44,258 nt of DNA from Methylococcaceae bacterium (GCA_030627265.1 DAOUSK010000005.1:1-44258); one strand, 5' to 3'. Shown: positions 35,359-44,043, counted from the stretch's first letter. Notes: a model not told the origin generated them from the letters alone. Numbers and translations: made by a program.

Positions 35359-35562
35359 CAGAAAGCTGCGAAACCCATCAAACCAGGCACAACATGAATC
35401 ATCAGCCCTTGAGAATTAATAATCATGGGTTGGTGGGTTTCATTACGCACCAAAAATCCGGTGCTGCATTCTACCTACCCTACGAATTTTCGTGTGTTGC
35501 CGGAATGCCCTTACTTTAATTCCCACCTCTGCTACGCCTACAGTTCCAACTCTATACAACCT
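35359..35562. repeat. further palindromic intergenic DNA after ilvD
   Basis: Beyond the nested element, GAAACCCATCAAACC (from about 35370) pairs imperfectly with GGTTGGTGGGTTTC (to about 35441), and a small GCAG/CTGC hairpin lies at the junction. No gene was recognised. The short open frames here look like chance products of the repeats. Confidence 0.45.
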
Positions 35563-36774
35563 TTAAAAATGATAGCTCAACTCCATTCTAAAGTGGCTAT
35601 CTTGTCGTAAAAAATACGCAGGATCCTTTGGAGGCGCTCCATTAAAAAAGCGAGCTTCTATCTCAAATTTAAAGCTATCAAAAAACCGTCGACTGGCTTC
35701 AATATTATAAAACTGCGCGCCACTCACTCTATCGACCATTACACCCGCTAATAACTGACTGTCTTGAATATCATTTAAAGCCAATCGCGAGCCAATAAAA
35801 AAATCATCTTGGGTTAAACTAGGTGCAGTCGTTCCTCGGCTATCATATAAATACTCTGATAATAAACCGATATCTATGCCACTACTCAGTATATTGAAAA
35901 ACGTATATTCAAAGCCTACCGTGCTTGCAAAAGCCGTTTCGGTATTACTGACACGTACAATCGCTTCCCACTTTAAAAGCAGGCTATCTAAGGTTGCTTG
36001 AATATCTAAACCTGTTTGATTAATATTTTGATAATAGGGGATTAAGTTAACAGCGCCGCTATCAGCCGTTTTTAATAAAAAAACAGGGTCACGACTGGTT
36101 CCATAAAAGTGAGATAAACCCATATCCCAATCTCCCATGGAATGCGCCCAACGTACTGCATAAGCCACTTGGCGCTGATAGCCATTTTTATCATATTCAG
36201 CCAAATGCCCACTAACGGCAAGTTCTGGGCGTAAACGCCCTTCTTCACCGGCATAAGTGCGTGGTCTAAAGCCAGGCAAGATAAATAAATCAACCGTACC
36301 CCAGTCTTGAATTAAAGCTAAATTCATCATTGGCTGGCCTAACTTATCTTCACCATCCGCATTTTCCACCGTATCACGCTGATTAATCACATCAACTAGG
36401 TGATTAGATTCCGTAACCCCCCAAAAGACTTTACGAATACCTAAGCGTAACTCCCAAGTATCCGCTGCTTTTAACCAAGTTAATTCCCGTATATCAAAAT
36501 GGGTACGATTACTATCATGTTGCGAACCTCTAAAGTAAGGCACAAAAGCAAAGCTTTGCGTGCCATTGTCCCACTCATGGTATAACTCAGCTTCAATAAC
36601 CCCTGAGATATAGTGCTGATGCTGCTCTTTATATAAAGGTTCTTGAATAAAAGCGAGGCTCTCTAATCCCACATAACCTGATAGTTCCCATGCACTTAAT
36701 AAAGAAGAATAAATAAGCCCAAAAAACAGGAAAAAAGAGTAAATAATGCAGCGCTTTAGTCTGCACAAAATCAT
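35563..36774 (-). CDS. outer-membrane beta-barrel protein of an RND-LolA-like trio
   Basis: This 403-residue protein has a signal peptide (hydrophobic 8-27, cleavage near SA-WE). The rest has alternating hydrophobic residues of beta strands and ends in phenylalanine (MELSYHF), the usual outer-membrane barrel signal. No TonB box or plug is evident. It lies 2 bases after a LolA-like periplasmic gene and downstream of an RND/MMPL transporter, all read leftwards. This gives one protein each for the inner membrane, periplasm and outer membrane. The cargo is unknown, possibly a lipid or other hydrophobic molecule. The family name is uncertain. Confidence 0.82.
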   Translation of the reverse strand: MILCRLKRCIIYSFFLFFGLIYSSLLSAWELSGYVGLESLAFIQEPLYKEQHQHYISGVIEAELYHEWDNGTQSFAFVPYFRGSQHDSNRTHFDIRELTWLKAADTWELRLGIRKVFWGVTESNHLVDVINQRDTVENADGEDKLGQPMMNLALIQDWGTVDLFILPGFRPRTYAGEEGRLRPELAVSGHLAEYDKNGYQRQVAYAVRWAHSMGDWDMGLSHFYGTSRDPVFLLKTADSGAVNLIPYYQNINQTGLDIQATLDSLLLKWEAIVRVSNTETAFASTVGFEYTFFNILSSGIDIGLLSEYLYDSRGTTAPSLTQDDFFIGSRLALNDIQDSQLLAGVMVDRVSGAQFYNIEASRRFFDSFKFEIEARFFNGAPPKDPAYFLRQDSHFRMELSYHF

Positions 36775-36776
36775 TA

Positions 36777-37550
36777 TTAACGTGATCTTTTCAAACTATT
36801 TTTATCAAATTGACGAGCCGTTAAGCCATTAGAAAATTTATAGTTATGCCAAAATAATTGTGTACTTTTTCCTGTTACATGGTTTGTCATCATCAAATCA
36901 TCAGCACGCCAGTACTTATCTAAATATTGCTGATAATTATTAAATGTCTGAGTTTTGAGTAAGGTATTTTTACGATCATAATAATCAATTTTTATGGGTA
37001 TATATCGCGCTTTATCAACCCAAACAATCGTGCGTGTATAACCTGAGTATTCATACTGAGGCTCATTTTCAATCACAAAACAGTCCATACTATCTAATAG
37101 CTCATCTCTTAAATAAGTATATTTATATTTTTCTAATTCAAATGAACTTAAATCTTCAAAAGCAATCTCACTGCCTAAAAAAGGGCCTGATTTATTGCTC
37201 GATGAAATACGTTTAACTCTTTTTAAAGCGGGTAAATACAGCCATTGCTCATCTGCATCTAAGGCATGTGTAAAACTTAAAAAAGCGGTTCCTTTAACAT
37301 CTCTAGGACTATTAAAAACACTTAAACTTTTATCACCATCGTCTTTAATTTCTAAAACTTTCATCGCTAATTTACGTCTATGCTCATCACCATTATTATT
37401 GGTGAGCACCATTTCTAAATCAGCTGTCATATCCTTCCAGCCAGTATTGCGAAATTTAACTTCTTGCATAATTTCTATGCCAGTCTGTAATTCTGCCATA
37501 CAGATAGAAGCAATCATGCTTAGACATAAACCCAATAAAACGTTCTTCAT
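36777..37550 (-). CDS. LolA-like outer-membrane lipoprotein-sorting protein
   Basis: From ATG 37550 this is a 257-residue periplasmic protein. It has a signal peptide (MKNVLLGLCLSMIASICMA) and a LolA/LppX-like fold of the kind annotated as outer membrane lipoprotein-sorting protein. Recognisable parts are RDVKGTAFLSFTHALDADEQWLYLPALKRVKRI (split over about 95-127) and FLGSEIAFEDLSSFELEKYKY (about 137-157). AGGA lies 9 bases before this ATG; the longer frame from 37586 would put 12 polar residues before the signal. Such proteins shuttle hydrophobic ligands. It sits between a transporter and a barrel gene in one transcript. Confidence 0.87.
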   Translation of the reverse strand: MKNVLLGLCLSMIASICMAELQTGIEIMQEVKFRNTGWKDMTADLEMVLTNNNGDEHRRKLAMKVLEIKDDGDKSLSVFNSPRDVKGTAFLSFTHALDADEQWLYLPALKRVKRISSSNKSGPFLGSEIAFEDLSSFELEKYKYTYLRDELLDSMDCFVIENEPQYEYSGYTRTIVWVDKARYIPIKIDYYDRKNTLLKTQTFNNYQQYLDKYWRADDLMMTNHVTGKSTQLFWHNYKFSNGLTARQFDKNSLKRSR

Positions 37551-37600
37551 ACTTATTTGTCCTAAATTTAAAATATTTACACTCATGATAAAAAAAAATC

Positions 37601-39916
37601 CTAAGCTTTCTTTTTATTATCTTTTTTATCTTTATCTAAAGCCATCAAAATCGGTGGTAAAAATAAGAAGTCCATCCATAATGCAACTGCAATTGTAATC
37701 GCTGTCATTAAGCCCATACCGCTATTCATTTGAAAGCTAGATTGAGCCAACACTACAAAACCACACACTAAAACTAATGATGTCACCCACAATGCAACAC
37801 CCACAGTAGAAAAAGCATACCTTACCGCTTCTTCTGAGGATAAGCCTTGTTCAATTCTTGCTCGACGGTACTTACTAATAAAATGCACCGTGTCATCAAC
37901 CACAATACCTAACGTCATCCCTGTTACAACGGATAAACCCAAGCCAACTCGGCCATCAACTAGCCCCCAAATACCAAAAGCAACACCCGCTGGTATTAAA
38001 TTAGGAATTAAGCTGATTAAGCCTAATTTCCATGAACGAAAAGCAGCAATCAATATAAAAGAAATTAACACTAACGCGGCTAAAGAACCCACTAGCATAC
38101 GCACAATATTTCTTTGTCCTATATGAGAAAACATCAAGACTGGGCTTGCTGCATTAACTTTATATTTTGATAAATTTGTGCCAATCCAGTCTAAAATTCG
38201 CCTTTCTACATCTAACATTTCATTAGTGCTTAAATTTTTTAAACTAGTGATAATGCGAATGCCCGATTTATCAATATTTATTTGATCATTTAAATCTAGG
38301 CCATAAGGCAGAGACATTTCATATAATAATAAATACTGTGCCGCTAGATCACGTTCTTCAGGTAATTTATACCATTCAGCTTGGTCAGCATGCATGTTCA
38401 TATTAAGTCGCTTAAAAGTATCACTAATACTATTGACATGTACGACCTCTGGCTGATTTTCTAACCATTGTTTAAATGAGTCCATTTTTTGCAGAAATTC
38501 AGGTTCACTAATCCCGCCTGTTTCCTGCGTATCAATAGAAAACTCTATATTATAAATACCCCCTAAATTTTCATTTAGGAAGTCACTAGCACGCCGAAAC
38601 TCAATCGTCTCATCAAAATATTTAACGAACTCATCATTAATTTCATTTTTTGGAATAAAACTCATTAATAGCACGGCAATAACACCGTTAGCGATTAACA
38701 GCATTTTTCGTTTATTAATCACAAAATCAGCAAGCCATTGCATGTCTGTACTTTTTTCACTTACCTTTGCCTTGCTTCGTACTGGCAAAATCATCATGAG
38801 AGCTGGCAGTAATGTTACCGATAATATAAAAGCGAACAATACACCTAAAGCAACAATATTGCCTAAATCTCTAAAAGGAGGCGCATCACTGAAATTAAGG
38901 CTCATAAAACCAATAGCAGTGGTTGCACTGGTTAATAAAATAGGCTGAAAATTAATTCGCAAACTCTCTTGCATTGCTTGCTTTTTCTCGTGCCCTAAGC
39001 GCAGATTATGTAAAAAAGTAATCAATAAATGCACACAATCAGCAACAGCCATGGTCAAAATAATGGTGGGAGCCCCTGCTGATGTTGGCGTTAATTTAAC
39101 ACCAAAATAAATAGACAGACCTAATGCAGACACGATTGAAAAGACGATTAAAACCACAACAGAAATCGTTGCGCTAACAGATCTAAAACACAGAAATAAT
39201 ACCAATAATACGATGCCATACATTACCGGTAACAAAGAGGCATTATCTTTTAATGATGCTTCGCCAAAAGCATTATTCATCATAACAACACCGCTTAAGT
39301 GCAGCTGAATATGAGGGTACTTAAGTTTGAAATCCTCTGTTACTCGCCTAACTTCTTCTGCAATTTCCATTGCCTCCATTGGGTTAGTACCTGGGAGCTG
39401 CATAGTCACATTAACAGCAGCAACATGTCCTGTTGCTGAAATAAGCCTGTTTTTTAATAAAGGTTCATTTAAGGCGACTTTTTTTACCTGTTGTATTTCT
39501 TTAGCACTCATTTTTAGCGGATGCCTAACCAAACCACCCACATTTAAATCATCTTCAATCGCAATCGTATGTTGAAAATTTGTAATTGAATCGACGCGGC
39601 TAGAATAAGGCAGTTGCCAAGCAAGTTTAGTCAATTCAGCAATGACTTGTAAATTCTCTGCAGTAAAAATATCGCCATTTTCAGGCTCTATGGCGATCAT
39701 GACATTGTCACTTTTACTATAGGTCTTTTGTAAGGTATCAAACGCTATTAGCTGAGGGTTATCCTCGCTAAAATAGACTCTATAATTATTAGTAAACTCC
39801 AAGTTTCTTACACCTGAAGCACTACCAGCCACAACCAGTAATGTAATCAATAAAACTCGCCACGGGTGATTAACAATAAACGCTCCTAAACGAGAAAGCA
39901 TTGATGTTTTCTGCAT
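37601..39916 (-). CDS. RND/MMPL-family inner-membrane transporter
   Basis: This 771-residue protein has the RND duplication: one membrane segment near residue 18-36, a periplasmic loop, a bundle of five segments (about 220-390), a segment near 408, a second periplasmic loop and a second bundle (about 610-760). Motifs such as TMAVADCVHLLITFLH and GIVVDDTVHFISKYRRA mark the SSD-like helices that carry the proton-relay residues. MMPL-type members move lipids or hydrophobic molecules, unlike drug-pumping RND proteins, which are larger. It is the first gene of the trio with the LolA-like and barrel proteins. Confidence 0.9.
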   Translation of the reverse strand: MQKTSMLSRLGAFIVNHPWRVLLITLLVVAGSASGVRNLEFTNNYRVYFSEDNPQLIAFDTLQKTYSKSDNVMIAIEPENGDIFTAENLQVIAELTKLAWQLPYSSRVDSITNFQHTIAIEDDLNVGGLVRHPLKMSAKEIQQVKKVALNEPLLKNRLISATGHVAAVNVTMQLPGTNPMEAMEIAEEVRRVTEDFKLKYPHIQLHLSGVVMMNNAFGEASLKDNASLLPVMYGIVLLVLFLCFRSVSATISVVVLIVFSIVSALGLSIYFGVKLTPTSAGAPTIILTMAVADCVHLLITFLHNLRLGHEKKQAMQESLRINFQPILLTSATTAIGFMSLNFSDAPPFRDLGNIVALGVLFAFILSVTLLPALMMILPVRSKAKVSEKSTDMQWLADFVINKRKMLLIANGVIAVLLMSFIPKNEINDEFVKYFDETIEFRRASDFLNENLGGIYNIEFSIDTQETGGISEPEFLQKMDSFKQWLENQPEVVHVNSISDTFKRLNMNMHADQAEWYKLPEERDLAAQYLLLYEMSLPYGLDLNDQINIDKSGIRIITSLKNLSTNEMLDVERRILDWIGTNLSKYKVNAASPVLMFSHIGQRNIVRMLVGSLAALVLISFILIAAFRSWKLGLISLIPNLIPAGVAFGIWGLVDGRVGLGLSVVTGMTLGIVVDDTVHFISKYRRARIEQGLSSEEAVRYAFSTVGVALWVTSLVLVCGFVVLAQSSFQMNSGMGLMTAITIAVALWMDFLFLPPILMALDKDKKDNKKKA

Positions 39917-40043
39917 GTTTTTTACCTAAAAATTTAAGTTTAAAAAATATTTTTTGATCGCCGCTATTATAATGATATTCCCCAAAATAGTGCAGCCTGT
40001 TTAGTGGTAAAATATAGCATTACCAACTAACATACAAGATGCC

Positions 40044-41030
40044 GTGCCAAAAAAAATTCACCGTATTGCTTTAACCTCTGGCGAACCCGCTGGAATTGGC
40101 CCTGATTTATGCATCCAGCTCGCACAAAATCAACTAGACTGTCAGCTTATTACCCTCGCTGACCCAGAATTATTGGCACAGCGTGCCGCACTATTAAACC
40201 TCCCTCTCAGTATTAAAATTTTTAACCCTGAAAGTGAAATAGTAGGCCATACCCCAGGTGAGTTAGTTGTTTTACCCTGTTATTTACCCGAGCAATGCAT
40301 CGCTGGGCAATTAAACAAAAATAACAGCAGCTATGTTTTAAAAATGATAGAAATTGCTAGTAAAGGCTGTCTATCCCAGCTTTTTTCGGCCATGGTAACA
40401 GCCCCAGTACATAAGGGCATTATTAACGATACGGGGCTTGAATTTACGGGGCATACTGAATATATTGCCGATATCACCGGCGGCCACCCCGTTATGATGC
40501 TTGCAACAGAAGGCTTACGGGTTGCATTGGCAACAACACACCTACCTTTATCTAAAGTTAGCGCTGCTATTACACAATCTAGCCTTAACACGGTTATTGA
40601 ATTATTAAATAATGATTTACAAAGCAGATTTGGACTTAAAAACCCCAACATATTGGTTTGCGGATTAAACCCACATGCAGGCGAAGATGGTCATTTAGGC
40701 CACGAAGAAATTGAAACAATTAACCCTGTTTTAGATCGATGTAAAAAATCTGGCATGAATGTGCAAGGCCCCTTTCCAGCCGATACTGTGTTTACCGAAA
40801 AGTATCTAAAAGATGCGGATGCCGTTCTCGCAATGTACCACGACCAAGGACTGCCTGTTTTAAAATACAAAGGTTTTGGCAATGCAGTTAATATCACTTT
40901 AGGCTTACCTATTATTAGGACATCTGTTGACCACGGGACCGCATTAGATCTTGCAGCAACTGGGAAAGCAAATGTTAATAGCTTAGTTTTCGCCTTACAA
41001 ACCGCCATTGAAATGGCAAACAACTCATAA
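40044..41030 (+). CDS. pdxA: 4-hydroxythreonine-4-phosphate dehydrogenase
   Basis: This 328-residue PdxA acts in pyridoxal phosphate synthesis. It shows TSGEPAGIGPDL near the start, TAPVHKGIINDTG, FTGHTEYIADITG, GLNPHAGEDGHLG and MYHDQGLPVLKYKGFGNAVNITLGLP, all family signatures including the metal-binding histidines. The start codon is GTG at 40044; no in-frame ATG lies nearby and the ribosome binding site is weak. rsmA begins 9 bases after its stop. pdxA-rsmA is a common gammaproteobacterial order. Confidence 0.95.
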   Translation: MPKKIHRIALTSGEPAGIGPDLCIQLAQNQLDCQLITLADPELLAQRAALLNLPLSIKIFNPESEIVGHTPGELVVLPCYLPEQCIAGQLNKNNSSYVLKMIEIASKGCLSQLFSAMVTAPVHKGIINDTGLEFTGHTEYIADITGGHPVMMLATEGLRVALATTHLPLSKVSAAITQSSLNTVIELLNNDLQSRFGLKNPNILVCGLNPHAGEDGHLGHEEIETINPVLDRCKKSGMNVQGPFPADTVFTEKYLKDADAVLAMYHDQGLPVLKYKGFGNAVNITLGLPIIRTSVDHGTALDLAATGKANVNSLVFALQTAIEMANNS

Positions 41031-41039
41031 GATACCACT

Positions 41040-41840
41040 ATGGCACATAGAGCACGCAAACGTTTTGGACAAAATTTTTTACATGACCACTACATTATCG
41101 ACAATATTTTAGGCTCCCTTGGCTACACCAAAGACCAGCATTGGGTTGAAATTGGCCCAGGGCAAGGTGCTTTAACTGAACCGATGCTTGAAAGTGGTGT
41201 TTTGCTCGATGTTGTTGAGCTAGATCGAGACTTAGTGAAATTTCTTGATTATAAATTTGATAAATTTGATAACTTAACCATTCATAGCTCCGATGCTTTA
41301 CGTTTTGATTTTGCTAGTTTATCCGTTGAAAATGAAAAACTGCATATTTTAGGTAATTTACCGTACAACATATCCACACCGCTAATGTTTCACTTATTAA
41401 GTAATATCCCTCGTATTGCGGATATGACTTTCATGTTACAAAAAGAAGTCGTTGATAGGATCTGCGCTGAGCCAGGTAGCAAAAAATACGGTCGCTTAAG
41501 TGTAATGATCCAATATTACTGCCATACCGAACATTTATTTGATGTACCGCCCGAAAGCTTTGATCCTGCCCCTAAAGTGATGTCTTCGATTGTACGTTTA
41601 GAGCCGTTTGAAAAGCCTCCTGTAGAAATCAATTCAGTAAAGTCACTGAATACCGTGGTAACCGCTGCCTTTTCACAGCGCCGTAAAACTTTACGCAATT
41701 CTTTACGAAAATTGATTTTAGAAGAACATATTATCCAATTAGGCATAGACCCTAAAGTGCGTGCAGAAACTATTTCTTTAGCTGATTTTGCCAAGCTAAG
41801 TAATTTTGTTGATGAAAACCCATTAGCAATAGAAGAGTAA
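41040..41840 (+). CDS. rsmA: 16S rRNA dimethyladenosine transferase RsmA (KsgA)
   Basis: This 266-residue enzyme dimethylates two adjacent adenines near the 3' end of 16S rRNA. Motifs are RFGQNFLHD at the N-terminus, VEIGPGQGALTEPML for SAM binding, the catalytic GNLPYNISTPLM, and AFSQRRKTLRNSLRKL near the end. Length is normal. It lies between pdxA (9-base gap) and hyi (1-base gap), so all three are probably cotranscribed. Confidence 0.96.
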   Translation: MAHRARKRFGQNFLHDHYIIDNILGSLGYTKDQHWVEIGPGQGALTEPMLESGVLLDVVELDRDLVKFLDYKFDKFDNLTIHSSDALRFDFASLSVENEKLHILGNLPYNISTPLMFHLLSNIPRIADMTFMLQKEVVDRICAEPGSKKYGRLSVMIQYYCHTEHLFDVPPESFDPAPKVMSSIVRLEPFEKPPVEINSVKSLNTVVTAAFSQRRKTLRNSLRKLILEEHIIQLGIDPKVRAETISLADFAKLSNFVDENPLAIEE

Positions 41841-41841
41841 A

Positions 41842-42627
41842 ATGCTTAAATTTACCGCTAACTTAAGTTTATTATTTACTGAGTACCCTCTCATTGAACG
41901 ATTTAAAGCGGCAAAAGAACAGGGATTTAAAGCGGTAGAAATTCAATTTCCTTATGAGCTTGATGCCCAGGTATTACGCAATGAACTCGACAAGCAGCAA
42001 TTAAAACTGGTTCTTTTTAATGTGGCTGCCGATGATTTATTACAAGGCGGCGAAGGTTTAGCCGCTGTTCCTGAAAAGCAGCAACAATTTCAAGAAGCAC
42101 TTGCCACTGCTGTTGAATATGCCAAAATTTTAAAGCCAGAAGCGATTAATATTTTACCAGGCTGCTGTTTTGATGAGGAAAGGTTAATAGCTTACCAAGA
42201 TACATTCAAAACAAACCTTAAATCAGCATTAGCGACTTTTTCACCCTTAGGTATTAAAACCGTCTTTGAAGCAGTCAATACGTATGATATGCCGCACTTC
42301 ATCATTCATAATAGTGAACAAATGCTAAGTATTCTCAGCGAGATAAATCACCCCGATTTATTCATGCAATATGATATTTATCACCTTTATAAAATGCATG
42401 AAGACCCCGAGCATTTTATTTCAACTTATGCCGACAAAATCGGCCACATTCAGTTTGCGGATAGCCCAAATAGACATGAGCCAGGCACAGGGGGAATTGA
42501 TTTCAACGCGATATTCAATAGCATTGAAAAATCTAATTATAACGGTTGGGTGGGTGCGGAATATAAACCTCTGCACTCAACTGAGGAATCTTTAGGCTGG
42601 TTAAATTTTCAAAGAACTCTAAATTGA
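41842..42627 (+). CDS. hyi: hydroxypyruvate isomerase-like TIM-barrel protein
   Basis: This 261-residue protein has the xylose-isomerase-like TIM barrel of the Hyi family: FTANLSLLFTEYPLIERF at the start, a FEAVNTYDMP strand, QYDIYHLYKM, GHIQFADSPNRHEPGTG and VGAEYKP. The acidic and histidine residues in these strands form the metal site. Hyi interconverts hydroxypyruvate and tartronate semialdehyde. In a methylotroph this could serve glycerate or serine-cycle metabolism, but the position beside rsmA gives no pathway context. It starts 1 base after the rsmA stop. The accessory cassette region begins just after it. Confidence 0.88.
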   Translation: MLKFTANLSLLFTEYPLIERFKAAKEQGFKAVEIQFPYELDAQVLRNELDKQQLKLVLFNVAADDLLQGGEGLAAVPEKQQQFQEALATAVEYAKILKPEAINILPGCCFDEERLIAYQDTFKTNLKSALATFSPLGIKTVFEAVNTYDMPHFIIHNSEQMLSILSEINHPDLFMQYDIYHLYKMHEDPEHFISTYADKIGHIQFADSPNRHEPGTGGIDFNAIFNSIEKSNYNGWVGAEYKPLHSTEESLGWLNFQRTLN

Positions 42628-42640
42628 AAACGAGGAAAAT

Positions 42641-42721
42641 CGTAGCCCGTATGGAGGTACGGAATACCGGATAAACAGCGCATCGAATGCCCCGCATTAC
42701 GCAAGCTTCATACGGGCTACT
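42641..42721. repeat. REP-like palindrome at the edge of the cassette array
   Basis: GTAGCCCGTATGGAG (42642-42656) pairs with CTTCATACGGGCTAC (42706-42720) with one mismatch, and a smaller GGTA/TACC repeat lies within. It sits exactly between hyi and the half attC site. It may therefore mark the end of the array or an insertion that removed the other half of the site. Confidence 0.65.
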
Positions 42722-42730
42722 TGCTGGATT

Positions 42731-42761
42731 TTTTGGTTCCGCGTGCAAGCAATTGTTAGAT
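42731..42761 (-). other. truncated attC half-site
   Basis: On the minus strand the sequence starting at 42761 begins ATCTAACAATTGC, a canonical attC R'' box and spacer. An arm runs to about 42731. The same AATTG-type spacer occurs in the complete site at 43551-43649. The complementary right arm ending in GTTAG is missing: the REP-like palindrome and then hyi take its place. This is the expected downstream attC of the nuclease cassette, 17 bases after its stop. Confidence 0.6.
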
Positions 42762-42777
42762 CAATTTTTTGATGAGT

Positions 42778-43509
42778 TTATGTCCACATTTTACGAGGTT
42801 TCTTTTTCTGGGTGTGGATGTCACCACTAGCTATGCGATCCCAGAAACGCCCGCCCACCTTTTGTTCCACATCGTAGGTCACTACTAGATAGTCCTCTAG
42901 ATTTCCGCTTAGCTGTTTATTTTCCATTTCGAATGTCCATAATTTCAGACGACCACGGCTGTCTTCAGCTAGTACACTTTTGACAAATGCATGAGGGATT
43001 GGAACATCGATACCATGTTTTTCCGTTTCGTCCCCAATAGTTTCGATCTTCTGATCAAAGTAGAATACAGGTGCAGTTAAAACGTAGGTCTCCAGAATGC
43101 TTTTCTTTTTGTTGAGATCACGTATTGCCATTTCTAGGTCACGCCACATTCTTCGGTTAAAGTTTGGTTTTTGAGGTGACATATTTGACAATAGAAAGGT
43201 TTCGCTATTTTGAATCTCTAATTCATCTTGATTTGCGCTTGCGGCAAGATGCCCACGGTCAAAACCACTGCTCGCATAGGCTTTTAGGCCTGCTCGAAAT
43301 CTGCGAGGGACACGAATATCTGCACGAAAATTATCACGACGCTCCACCTCCCACTCAAAAATCGCATTGGGATTGATGATCTCTAACACCCATTTAGCCT
43401 GCCTGAAATACCACGAGTAACCGATAGTGAAATATCTCCCAGTTAATATTTCATCACATACTGGTGCGCCATACCTAAGCTCGCGCTGCATCTGAAATGG
43501 ATCGCTCAT
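42778..43509 (-). CDS. EndoG-like DNA/RNA non-specific nuclease, cassette-borne
   Basis: This 243-residue protein has the beta-beta-alpha-metal nuclease fold of the NUC1/EndoG family. The catalytic DRGH motif is in GFDRGHLAASANQ (about 83-95). The metal-binding asparagine lies in the helix of SNMSPQKPNFNRRMWRDLE (about 108-126). There is no signal peptide or membrane segment, so unlike Serratia-type nucleases it should stay in the cytosol. An AAGGAG site lies before the ATG. It lies between an attC site upstream (43551-43649) and a half attC downstream, so it is the only gene of an integron cassette. No immunity gene is visible. A defence or self-destruct role is speculation. Confidence 0.87.
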   Translation of the reverse strand: MSDPFQMQRELRYGAPVCDEILTGRYFTIGYSWYFRQAKWVLEIINPNAIFEWEVERRDNFRADIRVPRRFRAGLKAYASSGFDRGHLAASANQDELEIQNSETFLLSNMSPQKPNFNRRMWRDLEMAIRDLNKKKSILETYVLTAPVFYFDQKIETIGDETEKHGIDVPIPHAFVKSVLAEDSRGRLKLWTFEMENKQLSGNLEDYLVVTYDVEQKVGGRFWDRIASGDIHTQKKKPRKMWT

Positions 43510-43550
43510 AACTTTCTCCTTTAGTTAAGTGCTGATGATGAAGTTTTTTT

Positions 43551-43649
43551 ATCTAACGCCTGCATCAGCTGCCGCCGAAAGTGGCTTAGCTTTTGCGCAT
43601 AGCAAAAGATATAACGCTTTCGGCGGTCAGCTGGATGCAATTGTTAGCT
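43551..43649 (-). other. attC recombination site 1
   Basis: Read on the minus strand, this 99-base site opens with AGCTAAC (R'') and closes with GTTAGAT (R'). The arms pair over more than 20 bases (TGCATC, AGCTG and CCGCCGAAAG with their complements). The first arm carries two extra bases, C and A, as expected for the extrahelical bases that set attC polarity. The tip holds a further CTTTTGC/GCAAAAG hairpin. Polarity matches the minus-strand genes, so it belongs to the cassette whose gene starts at 44043. Confidence 0.85.
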
Positions 43650-44043
43650 CTTTAGTTTTATTCAATATTTCAGATCCACATTCTATAGAAAACAGTTTGA
43701 AATTTATTTTCAACTTATCATTTGATGTCTGAAATTCATATACATAAGGCCCGTAAAATCTATTTTCAGGGTATCCATAATCCAGCATTTTTACTACTTT
43801 ATTGATTTCATTCCACTATAAAGATTTCGTTGAGAAGAAACCAGTACTACTTAATTTATGCTCGTCAAATTTTACTTTAAACCTTAAACGTATAATTAAC
43901 AGTAATAAAATAACAGCAACCCCAAGTACAGTCATACCCGGTACATTCCCATAAATTCCGCTATAAATTGATAACAAAGAAAGAAAAGTCAGTATAACTG
44001 TTAGTCCAATCATGCTTTTAAATGTTGCTGTGTATTCTTTCAT
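43627..44043 (-). pseudogene. cassette gene for a small membrane protein interrupted by an amber codon
   Basis: ATG 44043 opens a frame with two hydrophobic segments (about 11-29 and 32-50), followed by KVKFDEHKLSSTGFFSTKSL. A TAG stop (43816-43818) ends it at 75 residues. The same frame then stays open for 62 more codons (WNEINKVV, YGYPENRFYGPYVYEF) to a TGA at 43627-43629, inside the attC site, where cassette genes commonly end. The second part looks like the continuation of a bacterial PH-like domain, so the natural protein was probably 138 residues with a single nonsense mutation, for instance CAG to TAG. It begins 11 bases after the preceding attC R' box. It may still make the 75-residue part. 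Confidence 0.65.
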
